From Chloranthus sessilifolius (taxonomy: Eukaryota > Streptophyta > Magnoliopsida > Chloranthales > Chloranthaceae), in NCBI GenBank assembly GCA_021018995.1, contig CM037585.1, positions 67,148,646 to 67,212,645 on the forward strand: a stretch of 64,000 nt of DNA. The letters are read 5' to 3'. Within the stretch, counting starts at the first letter, position 1; every line of letters begins with the position of its first letter. Below are positions 1 through 11,955 of the stretch, in pieces. Both the position numbers and the translations under genes were made by a program. The notes beneath the pieces were generated by a model that saw nothing but the letters and a program-made list of their open reading frames with translations, did not search any database and was not told where the DNA came from.

Positions 1-357
1 CATAGCTCAGGCTCGGGACTTCTCAGTTTCTGTGAAATACACTGTTCCTAAGCTATGCATAAATACTATGTACGCATAGCTTAAAATTTAATTTTTTATA
101 AAAAATATCTAAAATTCACTTTTGGAGTTTGACTTTTTAACCTCCCAAAAATTTGGGGTGGATTTTTTTAGGACTGTTGCACCCCTCCTAGCCTTAAGTT
201 CTACTCTTTTGCCATTTAGAACACTACCCTAGCCTCTAACATTAAACCCAAGTTTCCACCCATCCAAGCTTCCAAAAACCTAGAAAACCTTAGATTAGAG
301 ATTACCTAATTGCTAAAAATAGTAGCCCTTAAGTATCCCTCTAATTACCCTCAACTC

Positions 358-365
358 TATAAATA
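358..365 (+). promoter_or_regulatory. TATA box of the LTR-like fragment
   Basis: TATAAATA in the context CTCTATAAATAGAG, a strong plant TATA box, 3' of an AT-rich U3-like region. No transcript evidence is available from sequence alone. Confidence 0.5.
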
Positions 366-685
366 GAGAGCCACCCCCCCCCCCCCCTTGATTAGGACCT
401 TGCAAAAATTTCCAAAAGAAAGATAGCTTTAGAAAATTTCCTCCTCCTTTTCAAGCATTCATCCCTTTAAAATTCTAGAACATGAGTTTGCTATTCATAC
501 CCCATCATCCATCATCAATTCCCAAGCTTTAGCAAGAACAAGGCCTTAGCCTATCTCTCCAACCTTCTAGCTCCCACACCATAGAAGTTAAGACCCATTC
601 CTCAACCATTTGCTATCGGAAGCTCTTCCAAAGCGCATTCACGCAAAGGTCTACAGTGGTGCTACAAGGGCCTAAGAGATCCAAC

Positions 686-690
686 TCTCC
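686..690. other. Left target-site duplication of element A
   Basis: TCTCC immediately precedes the LTR edge and is repeated exactly at 13386-13390 after the other LTR. Five-base duplications are typical of Ty3/gypsy integration. Confidence 0.85.
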
Positions 691-1794
691 TATGATAGCC
701 CAAATTTCCTATCTTGAAACCCATGCCATCAGATCGTCGATGCCGACAATCCCTGAACTGAACACATAGTATGTCCACTCACGCAGTGGAATTTAAGTTG
801 CTATCTCTTATGAAGCAGATAGAGTCATCATATATGGCAAAAGAAGATCTACAATTCTATATATATAGCAAGACAAAATGACGTTTCTATCCTTATGCAG
901 ATCATAAGTCTAACAGAATCGAAACGAACCATTGGAGATGACCAACCATCACCAAAATGGTGGTTCACAACATTAATTACATTTCATGAATTCATTGTTC
1001 TAAATTAATTTTAAAAGTAAGACGTACCAAGCCTTAGTCACAAAACTATCAAAAAGACACTTTAAATCCCTTAAGGGAAGTAATCCTTTGGAAGAAGATC
1101 AGATTCCTCCTCTGAAATATAATCTGGATCTTCCTTTCGGCCAAACTCCTCAATCCCTAGATCCACATCTATAACTGTGACGTATAATCGAAGGGTGAGC
1201 TAACAGTCTAAGCTCAGAAGAGAAATTAACAATAACATTCACATCATATTTCAATCATAGACTTCATGATTTGATTTCGAGGCACATATCATATCACACG
1301 AGAATTTGATCTTAAAGAAAATGCATAAATTGCACAAAACACGTTGAAATGACACATTTTTCACAAACACTTCTTATTCTTAACACAATCAAAGTTTCAC
1401 ACATATTTCAGGTTTTACGACATGCTTTCCATATCTCATGAAAGACATAAAACATAACTTAAAGTCCACTACAAAGTATATATAGCATTGGAAGCCACAT
1501 AGATCTGATGGAAATCCCAATCATCATCGTTCAATGAATACTTAACACGAGATGCCAAGCCTCTGAGCTACGTTAACAGAGTCACATGCTTAAACACCAA
1601 GCCCCTAGGCTACATTAGGAGGGTCACTTATGCCACTTGAAAGTCACCGTTGGACGATGTAAATTGTACAGATATCCCATTGTACCGGACACTATTTGGG
1701 ATTCATTCCACATGAACCTTAAATCGTCGTGCAAGTTTTAACCTATAGTTTAAATCCGTGTAATGAGATATTTATATAACTAGGTTTTGAGATC

Positions 1795-1945
1795 TTACAC
1801 ATTTCACATTCAAAGTTCATACACACACATGTGCTTATCACATTTCAAAGTACTTATCACATTTCAGAGTTCACACACACAGGAACTTATCACATTTTCG
1901 AAGTTCACACACACACATGCTTATCTCACACACATATGCTTATCG
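1795..1945. repeat. CA-rich minisatellite in 3' LTR of A
   Basis: About four units built on TTATCACATTT followed by a GTTCACACACACAC tract. The corresponding array in the other LTR (11770-11955) has more units, which accounts for part of the LTR length difference. Small ORFs read through here are artefacts of the repeat. Confidence 0.8.
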
Positions 1946-2160
1946 AACTTATCATATCACATTGCATATACGAATCATATCATATGTAAGGTTATTGAAT
2001 TTCCCTACCTCACGTCTTACAAAGCACGCACTTCACGTAACATGAGGTGAAAATCCACTCGTACACATTAGATTCATGACCTACATTTCAAAGTATTCAA
2101 AGGTCACTAACTAATGCATAAAGGATAATACTAATTGAATTTTAATAGAACAGTTCCAAG

Positions 2161-2491
2161 GTCGCGTGAGCGAGTCACATGGCATACCACAGTCGCGCGA
2201 GCCCGCTCAAGTGACAATCTTCTCTCTCAATTACTCACTAAAGCTACTTGAGATAGTCGCGCAAGCGACATCACCATGCACTCCACACTCGCGCGCCCTC
2301 GCTCGAACGATTGTGTTCTTCTTTGTTTCACTTTAATCCTGACACTAATCAGTCGTGCGCACGAGTTTCAAGTTGCACAAGCGACTCACATGGCTCACCC
2401 TCAGATGTGCGAGCAACTATTGAAGCCCTCATTTCATGCCTAATCTAAGGCCTAGCTCGCACAAGCGAGTTTCATAGTCGCGCGAGCGACT
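2161..2491. repeat. Inverted-repeat motif array in 3' LTR of A
   Basis: About eight to ten degenerate copies of AGTCGCGCGAGCGACT (6-bp arms AGTCGC/GCGACT around GCGA). The best copy is at 2476-2491. The same motif recurs in the other LTR and directly upstream of the accessory-ORF TATA box at 5362-5511. Confidence 0.8.
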
Positions 2492-3303
2492 TTCAGGATT
2501 TTTGGGTTTCTTCTCAAAATTAGATTTTCTTTCTTATCCCCATTTTACCTAACCCTTATTCACATTTATTATAACTTGTTTATGGCATTAATTGCCTTCA
2601 TTTATCACCATTCATTCATTATCAATGCACTCAAAACCACAAGATCTTACCTTGTTGATTTCATGGAGTTCTTGTGTGATTGTTTGATCCAAAACTCATA
2701 ATCCACAGTGCTCTTTTCCTTTGTGTCATAGGGTTTGAAGACCCGACATGTCGCAATCGTATCACAATGCACATGAAGCATTTATCCTTCCCGGTGTGCA
2801 CAATCAACTCCTTAAGACCCTTTGTCAATCACAATAGGTTACTCCTTCCGAAGAGCATTTCTCACATAGCTTTCACACACACTCCCACCTCGACGAATTG
2901 ATGCTTCCAACACGCTCTCACAACGTGTGGTCTTGTGTGGGAGATCAATTGTGAACTCACGTACTTGTTGACAATGATTCATACGGAAGCAAGAGTTCTC
3001 TTTCTCCTTCTTCTCTTCAATTGTAAAGAAAACAAGGGAGCTAATGGCTTCTTTGTGAAGCCATCTCTCTTTTTACCTTTGGTTGCTTCCTTGTTAAGCA
3101 TACACACCAATGTGTGTGTTAGTCAAATGGGTTGGTTCACATGTGAACACCACACACCTAACTTAGGTGTTTTCCCACTCACACATGTTCAAAATATCCT
3201 CACACAAACCAAGTGGTCTCATCAATTCCGAAACGGTACAATGCGCCGCACCGACACGTGTACTAAGTTGATCTGCACGGGTTCTTAAATTGGGGGTGTT
3301 ACA

Positions 3304-3316
3304 TCCTCCCCTCCTT
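3304..3316 (-). other. Polypurine tract of element A
   Basis: Minus strand reads AAGGAGGGGAGGA directly before the 3' LTR start TGTAACACC. Its position and sequence match the PPT of element B (AAGGTGGGGAGGA). It primes plus-strand DNA synthesis in LTR elements. Confidence 0.9.
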
Positions 3317-3504
3317 ATAAAAATTTTCATCTCGAAAATTGCTCACAAGCACCTACATTTGCCTACAACATACACACATTCCCATTACATATCACACACA
3401 CGGCTAAATACTCATCATCATAACACATATACATGCACACATACATGTACATGTCTGCAATGCACAGACTGATCCACAACTAATTCCAACAAGATGCCTG
3501 CAAC

Positions 3505-3544
<40 letters not shown>

Positions 3545-4240
3545 CCAATCCACCATCGAATATCCACCACTACATAAGGAATGCCATAAGAATTTATGGA
3601 AGGTACCTGCAATGACTCCATTCACAATAGCTTACACATACTAATCGTGGTAAAATCACACACACAACCATGCAATACAATAGTTAAATCACAAAATTGA
3701 ATCACCATTCTACCATATCTACGATGGTCACGCACAAGGACCTGTTAATAACTACAAAGCCATTTTCAATAGTAAAGCGTAGCGACCATACTATCATTGT
3801 TCTTAAAACTCCAACATTCAAATCTTTACACATTTCCAAAATTTTAACAAAATAGTTGAAATTAAGCATAGCAATAAGAACGAAACACCCCATATCCATA
3901 GCCTCTCGGCTAGTCCTCACCACCTCCCAGCTGCCCCTCCTCGTCATCAACACCCCCAACACCCAAGCTAGATGCCTTTGGTACGTATGCTAAAGCCACA
4001 GCCATGTACTATAAATAATCCGATGGGTACACATAACACATCGTGTCGCCCAGCATGGCCTTATGGTAGTAGAGTTGGCATCTATTTTGTTCATTATGTT
4101 GCTCTCTGCGAGCAAGCTGCAAATCTTGCAAGTACATGCACCTAAATAGCTCTGCCATGAAGTCCATGCCATCGTATGGAGGAATAAGCGGCTGAACTGG
4201 AATTTGGTGTGGTGGAACTGGATACTAAGCCTCCTGATCA
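3317..4240. other. 3' non-coding internal region of element A with AT microsatellite
   Basis: No convincing coding frame. It lies between the accessory ORF and the polypurine tract. It contains CA-rich sequence and a perfect (AT)n tract at about 3507-3540. Short ORFs of both strands here are low-complexity products. Confidence 0.6.
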
Positions 4241-5119
4241 TGGTCAGGATGTGGCGGTTGTTGTTGTTGTTGTTGTGCTAGTTACTCAAGTTCTAATTGG
4301 CGGTGCTTAACGCTCGCCCTTAAACTTACCAGACTCACCTATAATGGTCAAACTTATAGGTTTGGGTGTTACCGGTCACACGTGTCTTCGTATTCGGGAT
4401 GTAGTATTCCCCATCGGTCTTGTCCTCAGTGTATTGCTCAATCAATTTATTGATCAGGTACACATAGGATAACTCTTTCAGGGTCACCTTCATTGTACTT
4501 TGCCTTACATTATTTCAGGCATAGACAATGCCCTTAGAAATAATGTCAGTGGCGGAGATCGACCTTCCTTGGTATGCGGAATAGAGAGTTTGGAGCAATA
4601 CATCCTTTCTCTCTTGTTTGTGTCCAAGTGGATACAAATTTTTTAGAAATATTATATCAAATGGCCACATGTAATCGGGCAGCTGTACTCTTTTCACTGA
4701 CATCACAAACCCAATTCATCAGTTAGTGATCGCTATGATTATGCTTTCGAAAGAAGGCTTTTCTTGTTTTGGGGGTTGCAATGGTCCACCTTCTTCATAC
4801 CTCGAAGTCCATCCCATTGTCAATGTTATGTCCGAGAGATCAAAACTAAACTCATGACCGTCTATCTCGGTCACTAGTTCGGTTTGATCATCGTTCAAGC
4901 GGAGATGTTGGTAGAAAAGGCGCACGAGTATAGGGTAAATATAGTCATGAAACGGCTCGAGAAGCTGTCTCAACCCAGCCCCGGCTAGATAATCCCGTGT
5001 CCAGTCGGTTTCATCGTGGTCCTCAAATAGGTTCTCATATACGGTCCAATTGGTGGTGGAACCACCTTTGTATGCTTAGACGATGAAGGTTTGGAAGCAG
5101 ATATCTTATGCGGTCCCAT
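4241..5119 (-). pseudogene. Accessory ORF of element A, putative plant transposon protein type
   Basis: Lies in sense between the integrase/chromodomain and the 3' LTR. The ATG is taken at 5119-5117, about 230 bp after a TATA box. Two blocks align with the accessory ORF of element B: one (4973-4719 and just upstream) with LVRLFYQHLRLNDD versus LVRLFYQGLVDGPTDD, and one (4706-4515) with VKRVQLPDYMWPFD versus IKRVDLPHYMWMLD, then an LYSAYQGRSISATDII-like tail. The pattern fits the plant-specific family annotated as putative plant transposon protein (Pfam Transposase_32 type), of unknown biochemical function. The reading frame is broken by at least one stop and frame changes. The C-terminal part near 4241 is not clearly recognisable. 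The family assignment is from memory of its conserved pattern; homology between A and B is seen directly. Confidence 0.7.
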
Positions 5120-5348
5120 GATGATGGATTCAAAAGAAAGAAAAGAAATTTGAGCTAGAAACGAGAAATTTTACCATATTTGTGTGAAGAAATCGGGTAA
5201 AATGAAAGAAATGCACTTGAGATCGAAAGTGTAAGCCAATCGGAGCGTTTCCTCAAGCAAATCCGACTTACACATGAAGATTTGCGGGTATGGGAGCAAA
5301 ACCCTAGCTTCAAGCCAAAAATTTGGAAGGAAAATGACCCGCAATCCA
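5120..5348 (-). other. Leader of element A accessory ORF
   Basis: About 230 bp between TATA and ATG. In sense orientation it is pyrimidine-rich near the ATG and contains CTAGGGTTTT, the complement of a telo-box-like AAACCCTAG. The B cassette leader, similar in length, has AAACCCTA boxes too. Confidence 0.5.
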
Positions 5349-5511
5349 TTTATATCTTGACAGTCACGTGAGCGACCTTAAAAGCCGCGTGAGTGACTTA
5401 TACCTAAGTCTTGCACCTGAACCAGTCGCGCGAGGAACTGTGTTCTCCCCCTATTCTCGTGTGCTCTACTGAAGAAATCGCGCGAATGACCTTAAACATC
5501 ACGTGCGAGTT
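5349..5511 (-). promoter_or_regulatory. Internal promoter of A accessory ORF: motif array plus TATA box
   Basis: In sense orientation, five degenerate copies of the element-A inverted-repeat motif (at 5498-5511, 5476-5491, 5424-5439, 5384-5399, 5362-5377) are followed after about 8 bp by a TATA box (GATATAAATG; core 5354-5349), then about 230 bp to the ATG. Element B has the same arrangement with a different motif. The role as enhancer or target array is inferred. Confidence 0.65.
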
Positions 5512-5801
5512 CTGGAGTTTCTTTGGATTTTGACTGTTTTCTATTCTGGTTCTTTTACTGGTTTTTAAACCCATCTTTTCTCCTTCCATCAGTATGAAAA
5601 TTTTGAGTGCGCGGTTAAACACGCGCATACTTATCACCATAATTAACCCATGGACTTCCCCTGATAATGTTTCTATCATAATTGGCTAACCATCCACGAA
5701 CCATCACATTTGAAATTCAAGTGCACAATTAAAGTTCACAAATCGTATTTACTTCATAGTGATAGCAATCAAATTTTTTAAATTGCTTATCAAGTCAAAA
5801 T

Positions 5802-7344
5802 TTAGTCATAGAGTTGTGGATACGCATCGCGTATGTCTGACTTACTTTCCCATGTAGCTTTGTTCAATGAATGATTTTGCCATTTTACCAGTACCAATGG
5901 AATACGTTTGGTACGTAGCACTTGCTCTTTCCTGTTGAGAATTTCCACTGGGTCATCTCTAACTATCAGAGCCTCATAGATTTCAATTAGTTGCTTGTCA
6001 ATAATGTGAGTTAGGTCCTTCATGTACTTCCTTAACATGGATACATAAAATACATTATGTACTCTTACGAGTTGCAGAGGTAACGCAATCCCGTATACTG
6101 TTTTACCAACTCAACCCAAAACGTCGAATGATCCTATGTAGCATGGGCTAAGTTTTTCATGCTTCCCGAAACGCATTACACCTGTCATAGGTGAAATCTT
6201 GAGGAATACATGGTCTCCAACCTGAAAGTCTAGACTTATCCATTTTAGATTGGCGTAACTCTTCGATCTACTCTGTGCAATCATTAACCTCTCTCAAATC
6301 CAACATACAACTTCAGTGGCATCTTCAAGAATTTTAGGACCCAAAATAATTTTTTCTCTCATTTCTTCCCAAATGAGCGGAGATCTACATCTTCGTGCAT
6401 ATAATGCTTCATAGGGAGCCATACCAATGCTCGTCTAGTAACTGTTATTATACACAAACTCGATTAAAGGTAAATGTCGATCCCATGATCCTCGAAAATT
6501 ATGCATGCATGCTCGGAGCATATCTTCAATAAATTGATTTACCCTTTCGATTGGTCCATCCATTTGTGGGTGAAATGTTGAGCCGGAGTCTAATCTTGAA
6601 CCCCTTCCCTCTTGAAATCTCTTCCAAAAATGTGATGTATACAACGGATTGCGATCTGAATTAATTATTACCGGAATACCATGCAATCGAACAATCTCCT
6701 TTAAGTACATCTCGACAAGTCTATTTGCTATATCCTTGGTGTTGTAAAGCAAGAAATGGGCTGACTTGGTCAATCTGTCTGCAACTACCCATATGTCATT
6801 GTGTTCCTTTATCGTCCTTGGTAATCCTAATTTAAAGTCCGTGGAAATGGACTCCCATTCCCATTCTGGTATCGGTAGAGGTTGTAATAAACCTGATGGA
6901 TGTCGGTGATCCACTTTCACCTGCTGAAACACCAAGCACTTTGAGGCGTACTTGGCGACATCCGTTGTCAAACCTCTCCACCACAATCTTTTCTTTAGAT
7001 CTTGGTACATCTTGGTACCTCCCGGACGAATACCATACTTTGACTTGTGAGCCTTGTCTAGAATGGTATGTCGGAGATCGGCATCTGTCGGTATACATAG
7101 GCACCCTCTGAAAAACAATGATCCATCCTCCTTGATGGAGAAATTTAGTCTAGTACCGTCAGTCACGCCTTCTCTAATCTTCACAATTTCTACATATTTC
7201 ATCCTATGCTTGTAGATATCATCATAGATGTTTGCCACTAGAGCTCCAGATTCTTTCACTTCGATCTTAGTGTTGTATAGGGAAATATCTTCTACAAGTT
7301 TCAATCGGCGGATTCCCATGAAAAGACTTGTTAACTGAGTCAAA
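5802..7344 (-). pseudogene. Integrase with chromodomain, element A
   Basis: Integrase inserts the element cDNA; the C-terminal chromodomain in this clade is thought to steer it to particular chromatin. The zinc-binding region around [20 protein letters not shown] retains its histidines, but the final cysteine pair reads CLVF where B has CLTC, so one cysteine is lost. Core motifs visible are STDFKLGLP (first Asp), [13 protein letters not shown] (second Asp) and [13 protein letters not shown] (Glu). Between about 6435 and 6038 the frame is broken. The chromodomain-like tail VEILNRKEQVLR with VKWQNHSLNKATWE ends with a stop at 5802. Closely similar to element B's integrase. Confidence 0.85.
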
Positions 7345-8770
7345 CTCTTCTGACTCAAAGCATCTGCTACAACATTCGCCTTGTCTAGGTGATATAAAAT
7401 GGAGTAATCATAATCCTTGAGAAATTCAATCCATCTTCGCTGCCTCATATTCAAATATTTCTTAGTGAACAGGTACTTGAGGCTCTTGTGATTGGTGAAT
7501 ATCTAAAAGGTGTCCCCATACAGGTAATGTCTCCATATCTTCCATGCAAATATCACTATTGCAAGTTCAAGGTCATGTGTGGGGTAATTCTTTTCATGAT
7601 CCTTGAGCTGTCTCGAGCCATAAGCGATAACCTTCTGGTTCTGGTTAAGCACACATCCAAACCCGCTATGTGATGCATCACAAAACACAACAAACCCTCC
7701 AATGCCGGTAGGAATTACAAGTATTGGTGCAAAGGTAAGCCTTTTCTTAAGTTCCTGGAAGTTTTTCTCACACGACTTGGTCCATTCAAACTTTGCATTT
7801 TTCCTTGTAAGTTGTGTAAGCAAACATGATTGTTTAGAAAATCCCTCTACAAACCTCTTCGGCTATTCCCAATGTACAACAGCCTCTATCTTAGCTGGAC
7901 CTACTATGACACTTGCTTTAGAGACAACATGTCCCAAGAAAGTCACTTGTTCAAACCATAACTCACACTAGCTAAGCTCTACGTATAGTTGGTTTTCTCA
8001 TAATGTCTGTAAAGCAATCTATAGATGTTGTTCGTGCTCTTCCTTTGACTTTTAGTAGATGAGAATGTCATCTACAAATACTACCACACATGTATCAAGA
8101 TGTAGTTTGAACACCCTATTCATGCGGTCCATGAAAGAAGCTAGTGCATTAGTTAAGCCGATAGGCATCACTAAGAATTCGTAATACCCATATTTGGTTC
8201 TAAATGTTGTCTTCTGAATATCTCTAGCCTTGACTTTTAATTGATGGTAATCGGATCTCAAGTCGATTTTGCAAAAGAAACTTGATCCTTGCAATTGATC
8301 AAAGAGATCATCAATCCTTGGAAGTGGATAACGGTTCTTGATCGTCAACTTGTTCAACTAACGATAGTCAATGCACAACCTCATTTACCCATCCTTCTTC
8401 TTGACAAATTAGACCAGTGCTCCCCAAGGAGAAACACCTGGTCGTATGAACCCTTTGTCTAAGAGTTCTTGCAACTGCTCTTTCAACTTCTTCAATTCTA
8501 TTGAAGCCATCTGTAAGGTTCTTTAGATACTGGCTCCTTACTTGGGGCTAAGTCAATTGCAAACTCGACTTCTTAATCTGGTGGTAATCCTGGTAGTTCT
8601 TCTAGAAACACATCCAAAAACTCGTAACCAACTGGAATATTAGCGATGTCATTCTTCTCATCTCGTTGTTCTTTCAAAAATGGGAGGTAGCCACTACACC
8701 CATTTCTCATCATACGTTTGGCTCGTATTGTGGAGATGAAATGTGTGACGTTAGCCTTGTCACCACTAAA
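7345..8770 (-). pseudogene. Reverse transcriptase-RNase H, element A
   Basis: RT motifs are visible in pieces: [29 protein letters not shown], and the catalytic FVDDILIY at about 8060, interrupted by a stop right after it. RNase H follows: [13 protein letters not shown] (7823 ORF), [16 protein letters not shown], then a stop near the block reading IFTNHKSL, where the catalytic TDH is changed to TNH, and finally [10 protein letters not shown] near 7349. Multiple stops upstream (for example within the block equivalent to [13 protein letters not shown]) and frame changes show it is dead. The polymerase would copy element RNA in virus-like particles. Confidence 0.88.
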
Positions 8771-9135
8771 TCAGAATGACTTTTCCTTCGGAGGGCGAAA
8801 AGTAACTACTTTCCGTAGGCAATCAACACTTGCATGGTAAGCGGATAGCCAACCCATGTTAAGGATTATATCAAATCCTTGCATATCTAATAAAATGAGA
8901 TCTGCCACCATCTCACGATCTTCAACTAGAACAATAATTGATCGGTAAAACATTTCCGTATTTGTTGAACTTCCCTTGGGAACTGACACTACCAGAATCA
9001 AATCCAATGACTCAGGAGTAACTCCCAACTCTGTCACAAACTGTGAAGTCACGAAGGAGGGTGTCGAAGATGGGTCTATTAACACTCATGCTCCATGTTT
9101 ACAAGTGTCGTCACGTTGATGAATAAGTAGGGTAC
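8771..9135 (-). pseudogene. Aspartic protease region, element A
   Basis: The block VLIDPSSTPSFVT corresponds to the catalytic loop of Tekay/Del proteases (B has VLIDPGSTHSFVT); A has Ser where B has Gly and Pro where B has His. The later block MQGFDIILNMGWLSAYHA matches B's MQGFDVILGMDWLAQH. The segment starts at the intron acceptor (9135). An in-frame TGA just before VLIDP (CGA in the ancestor, by comparison with B's ARVLID) closes the frame. The protease would cleave Gag-Pol. Confidence 0.8.
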
Positions 9136-9278
9136 CTAAGTGTCAGACATAAAATTCTACTTAGGGTGTATACGGTGTGTGTTGTGGCATTCATGAATTG
9201 TAATTGATTCTTAATTTCCTATGATGATAATTCCTAATGAAATTTAGATGACAAATGAATAATTTAACCAAGTTATAC
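9136..9278 (-). other. Candidate spliceosomal intron at the gag-protease junction, element A
   Basis: 143 bp, minus strand. Donor CAAG|GTATAA, acceptor ACACTTAG|GTACC. It is AT-rich. It interrupts the Gly codon after DVIQ in phase 1, and removing it rejoins gag to the protease leader in frame. If retained, translation stops about 11 codons in. Element B has an intron at the identical codon and phase (44514-44703) with unrelated internal sequence. Confidence 0.78.
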
Positions 9279-10536
9279 CTTGGATGACGTCATTGGACGT
9301 CTGAGCATCCAGGGCATTGACAGCATACGCATGACCTTGAATAGTAGGCCTCGTGGATCGTGTAGGCTTGGGTGCAACAACTGATTACATTCCTTCTTTT
9401 CTCACTTCAGGACAATCTTTGATTCTATGCCCCATCTTGCCACACTTAAAACACGCTCCTGTACCATGACCACACTCCGACATCTTGTGTGATTTTTGAC
9501 AACAAGCAAATTTTTCTCCTGTTGTAGACAATGTCGCTCATGAAAATCCCTGAGTAACTAAAGCTCCTGACATAAAAGTAGGATCAGGTAAATGATAAAA
9601 TCTTGTGGGTAGAGGTAAAGGTGGCTTTGAATAATTCATCTGAATTGGTTGCCTTGGTGTCGGTACTGCAAACCTCGGCTTCTTATTTACCGGTTCATAG
9701 CTATTTGACCTCACTTGATTCACCTTTCCTTTATTATGTTGGTCCCTTCTCTTGTACGTATCTTCTATATCCTCCTCGGCTACAAGGGTCTTAGCCATCA
9801 CTCCTGCATAAGTCTCTAACTCAAATATCGAGACTCTATTGCAAATGTTCGGTCTTAAGCCACGTTGAAACTTCTTAGCCTTCATTATATCGGAGGCCAC
9901 ATTTTCGGAGCAAACCTTGAAAGTCTCATAAATTTTGTCCCATATTCTTGCACTGTCATCCGACCTGGTTCCAATTGGATGAACTTCACTTCCATTTGGT
10001 TACTCACCACTTTAGGAAAATACTGTTTATTGAATTCCTCAACAAACTCTTCCCACGTCTGTAAAGCATTTGGATTTTCTTGTTCCCATGTCCTTGATAA
10101 CGATTTCCACCATGGATCGGCCTCCCAATGTAACTTGAAAGTAGCCCACCTGACTCGTTCATCCTCGGTGCATGGAAGTACATTGAATATCTTTTCCATT
10201 TTCTTAAGCCATTTCACTTCCTCTAATGGATCAGCCTGTCCTGAGAAACTTGGAGGACGCATCCTCCTAAACTCTACAAACGTTGAAAGTGGAGGTGGAG
10301 GCTGATGATTGTTGGCGTTGTTTGCAGCCATCAACTCGGTCTGCTGGGCCATTGCATTGGCCACAACCTCCATGCCATGTGCCATTCTTCCGCTCTCATC
10401 TCCTTCTTGGTTTTCTTCTTCCGAGTCATTTCTTTCACCAATCCGAATCCAATTCAAACCTTTGGGAATTTCTTCACCATTCCTTGTATTTCGGACACGA
10501 CCGCCTTTCGGTCTGCCTCTCCCTCTAGTGGATATA
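9279..10536 (-). pseudogene. Gag polyprotein, element A
   Basis: Capsid-type Gag with RNA-binding zinc knuckles; it forms the virus-like particle. The N-terminus is basic (STRGRGRPKGGR), followed by a proline stretch, RRMRPPSFSGQADPLEEVKW, the retrotransposon gag core WEEFVEEFNKQYFPKVVSNQ and GRMTVQEYGTKFMRLSRFAP, then a frameshift near 9890. The second part carries NKKPRFAVPTPRQP and two zinc-knuckle segments, the second being canonical CFKCGKMGHRIKDC near 9450. The last codons before the intron read YAVNALDAQTSNDVIQ. No good ATG remains (the likely start region near 10536 is altered), and a stop sits just after 9538. B's gag is a clear homologue. Confidence 0.85.
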
Positions 10537-10649
10537 CTGATCTGTTAACATGAAACAAAAGTTTCATCAACAGATGGTCCCTATACTCTGATAAAATTTT
10601 AAACTAGGAGTCTAAGCCTAGGTCTTGTCAGAAATTTTTTAAGTCATAT

Positions 10650-10661
10650 GCTTTGATACCA
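10650..10661 (-). other. Primer-binding site, element A
   Basis: TGGTATCAAAGC two bases inside the 5' LTR. It matches the usual initiator-Met tRNA site TGGTATCAGAGC except at one position. B has the identical sequence. Confidence 0.85.
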
Positions 10662-11769
10662 ACTGTGATAGCCTGAATTTCCTACCTTGAAACCCATGCC
10701 ATCAGATTGCCGATGCCGACGATCCTTGAACTAAACACATAGTATGTCCACCCATGCAGTGGAATTTAAGTTGCTATCACTTATAAAGCAGATAGAGTCA
10801 TCATATATGGCAAAAGAAAATCTCCAATTTTATATATATAGTAAGACAAAATGACAGTTATGTCCTTATGCATACCATCAGTCAGATAGAATCGAAATGA
10901 ACCACTGGTGATGACCAACCATCACCAAAATAGTGGTTCACAACATTAATTACATGTAATGAATCCATTATTCTAAACTAATTTTAAAGGTCGGGCGTAC
11001 CAAGCCTCAATCACAAAACTGTCAAAAAGACACTTTAAATCCCCTAAGATAAATAATCCTCTAGCAGAAGATCAGATTCCTCCTCTGGAATATAATCTGG
11101 ATCTTCCTCTCGGCCAGACTCCTCAATTCCTAAATCCACATCGGTACCTATAGCATATAGTCAAAGGGTGAGCTAACAGTCTAAGCTCAGTAGAGAAATT
11201 AATAATAACATTCATATCATATTTCAATCAGACTTCATGATCTTATTTCGAGGCACATATCATATCACACGAGAATTTGATCTTAAAGAAAATGCATGAA
11301 TCGCACGAAACACGTTTAAATGACACATTTTTCACACACACTTCTTATTCTAAACACAATCCACGTTTCACACTTATTTCAAATTTTACTACATGCTTTA
11401 CTTATCTCATGAATGACTTAAAACGTAACTTAAAGTCCACTTCCAAGCATATATAGCATTGGAAGCAACATAGATCCGATGGGAATCCCAACCATCGTCA
11501 TTCAATGAACACATAACATGAGATGCCAAGCCTCTAAGCTACTTTAACAGAGTCACTTGTCTAAACACCATGCCCTTGAGCTATGTTAGCAGGGTCACTT
11601 GTGCAACTTGAAAGTCACCATTGGCCGGTGTAAATATGTACGGATATCCCACCGTACCGGTCACATTCTGGAATTTGTTCCATGTGAACGTTAAATCATC
11701 ATGCAAGTTTTAACCTATAGTTTAACATAGTGTATTGTGATATTTATATAACTAGGTTTTGAGATTTTA

Positions 11770-11955
11770 CACATTTCCCATGCAAAGTTCATACACACAC
11801 ACACACGTGCTTATCACATTTTAGAGTTCACACACACACATACTTATGACATTTTAGAGTTCACACACACACATGTACTTATCACATTTCCGAGTTCACA
11901 CACACACACACACGTACTTATCACATTTTGAAGTTCACACACACACACATGCTTA
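11770..11955. repeat. CA-rich minisatellite in 5' LTR of A
   Basis: About five units of roughly 36 bp containing TTATCACATTT and a GAGTTCACACACACAC tract, homologous to the shorter array at 1795-1945. Confidence 0.85.

Larger units (their letters stand above)
1..690 (+). repeat. LTR-like fragment, host of element A
   Basis: No coding frame is visible. The stretch carries a TATA box at 358-365 and a C homopolymer near 370-387, followed by a leader-like segment, as in plant LTR U3-R regions. A block near 120-145 (GAGTTTGACTTT and its surroundings) resembles element B's LTR just after its palindrome array (about 38565), which suggests a relative of that family. It is cut at 690 by insertion of element A; the downstream continuation is 13391 onward. 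The window start truncates it, so the family assignment is tentative. Confidence 0.35.
691..3303 (-). repeat. 3' LTR of element A
   Basis: About 2.6 kb, aligning along its length with 10664-13385. In sense orientation it begins TGTAACACCCC at 3303 and ends at the TCTCC duplication. The terminal inverted bases have decayed: the plus strand begins TATGATAG where the other LTR has TGTGATAG. It carries a CA-rich minisatellite (about 1795-1945) and an array of AGTCGCGCGAGCGACT-like inverted repeats (2161-2491). Confidence 0.9.

Noticed and set aside
1787-2050. 87-codon His/Thr-rich ORF in A's 3' LTR and similar CA-repeat ORFs
   Set aside because: Products of the CA-rich minisatellite.
3507-3540. 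Ile-Tyr repeat peptides
   Set aside because: Translation of the (AT)n microsatellite.
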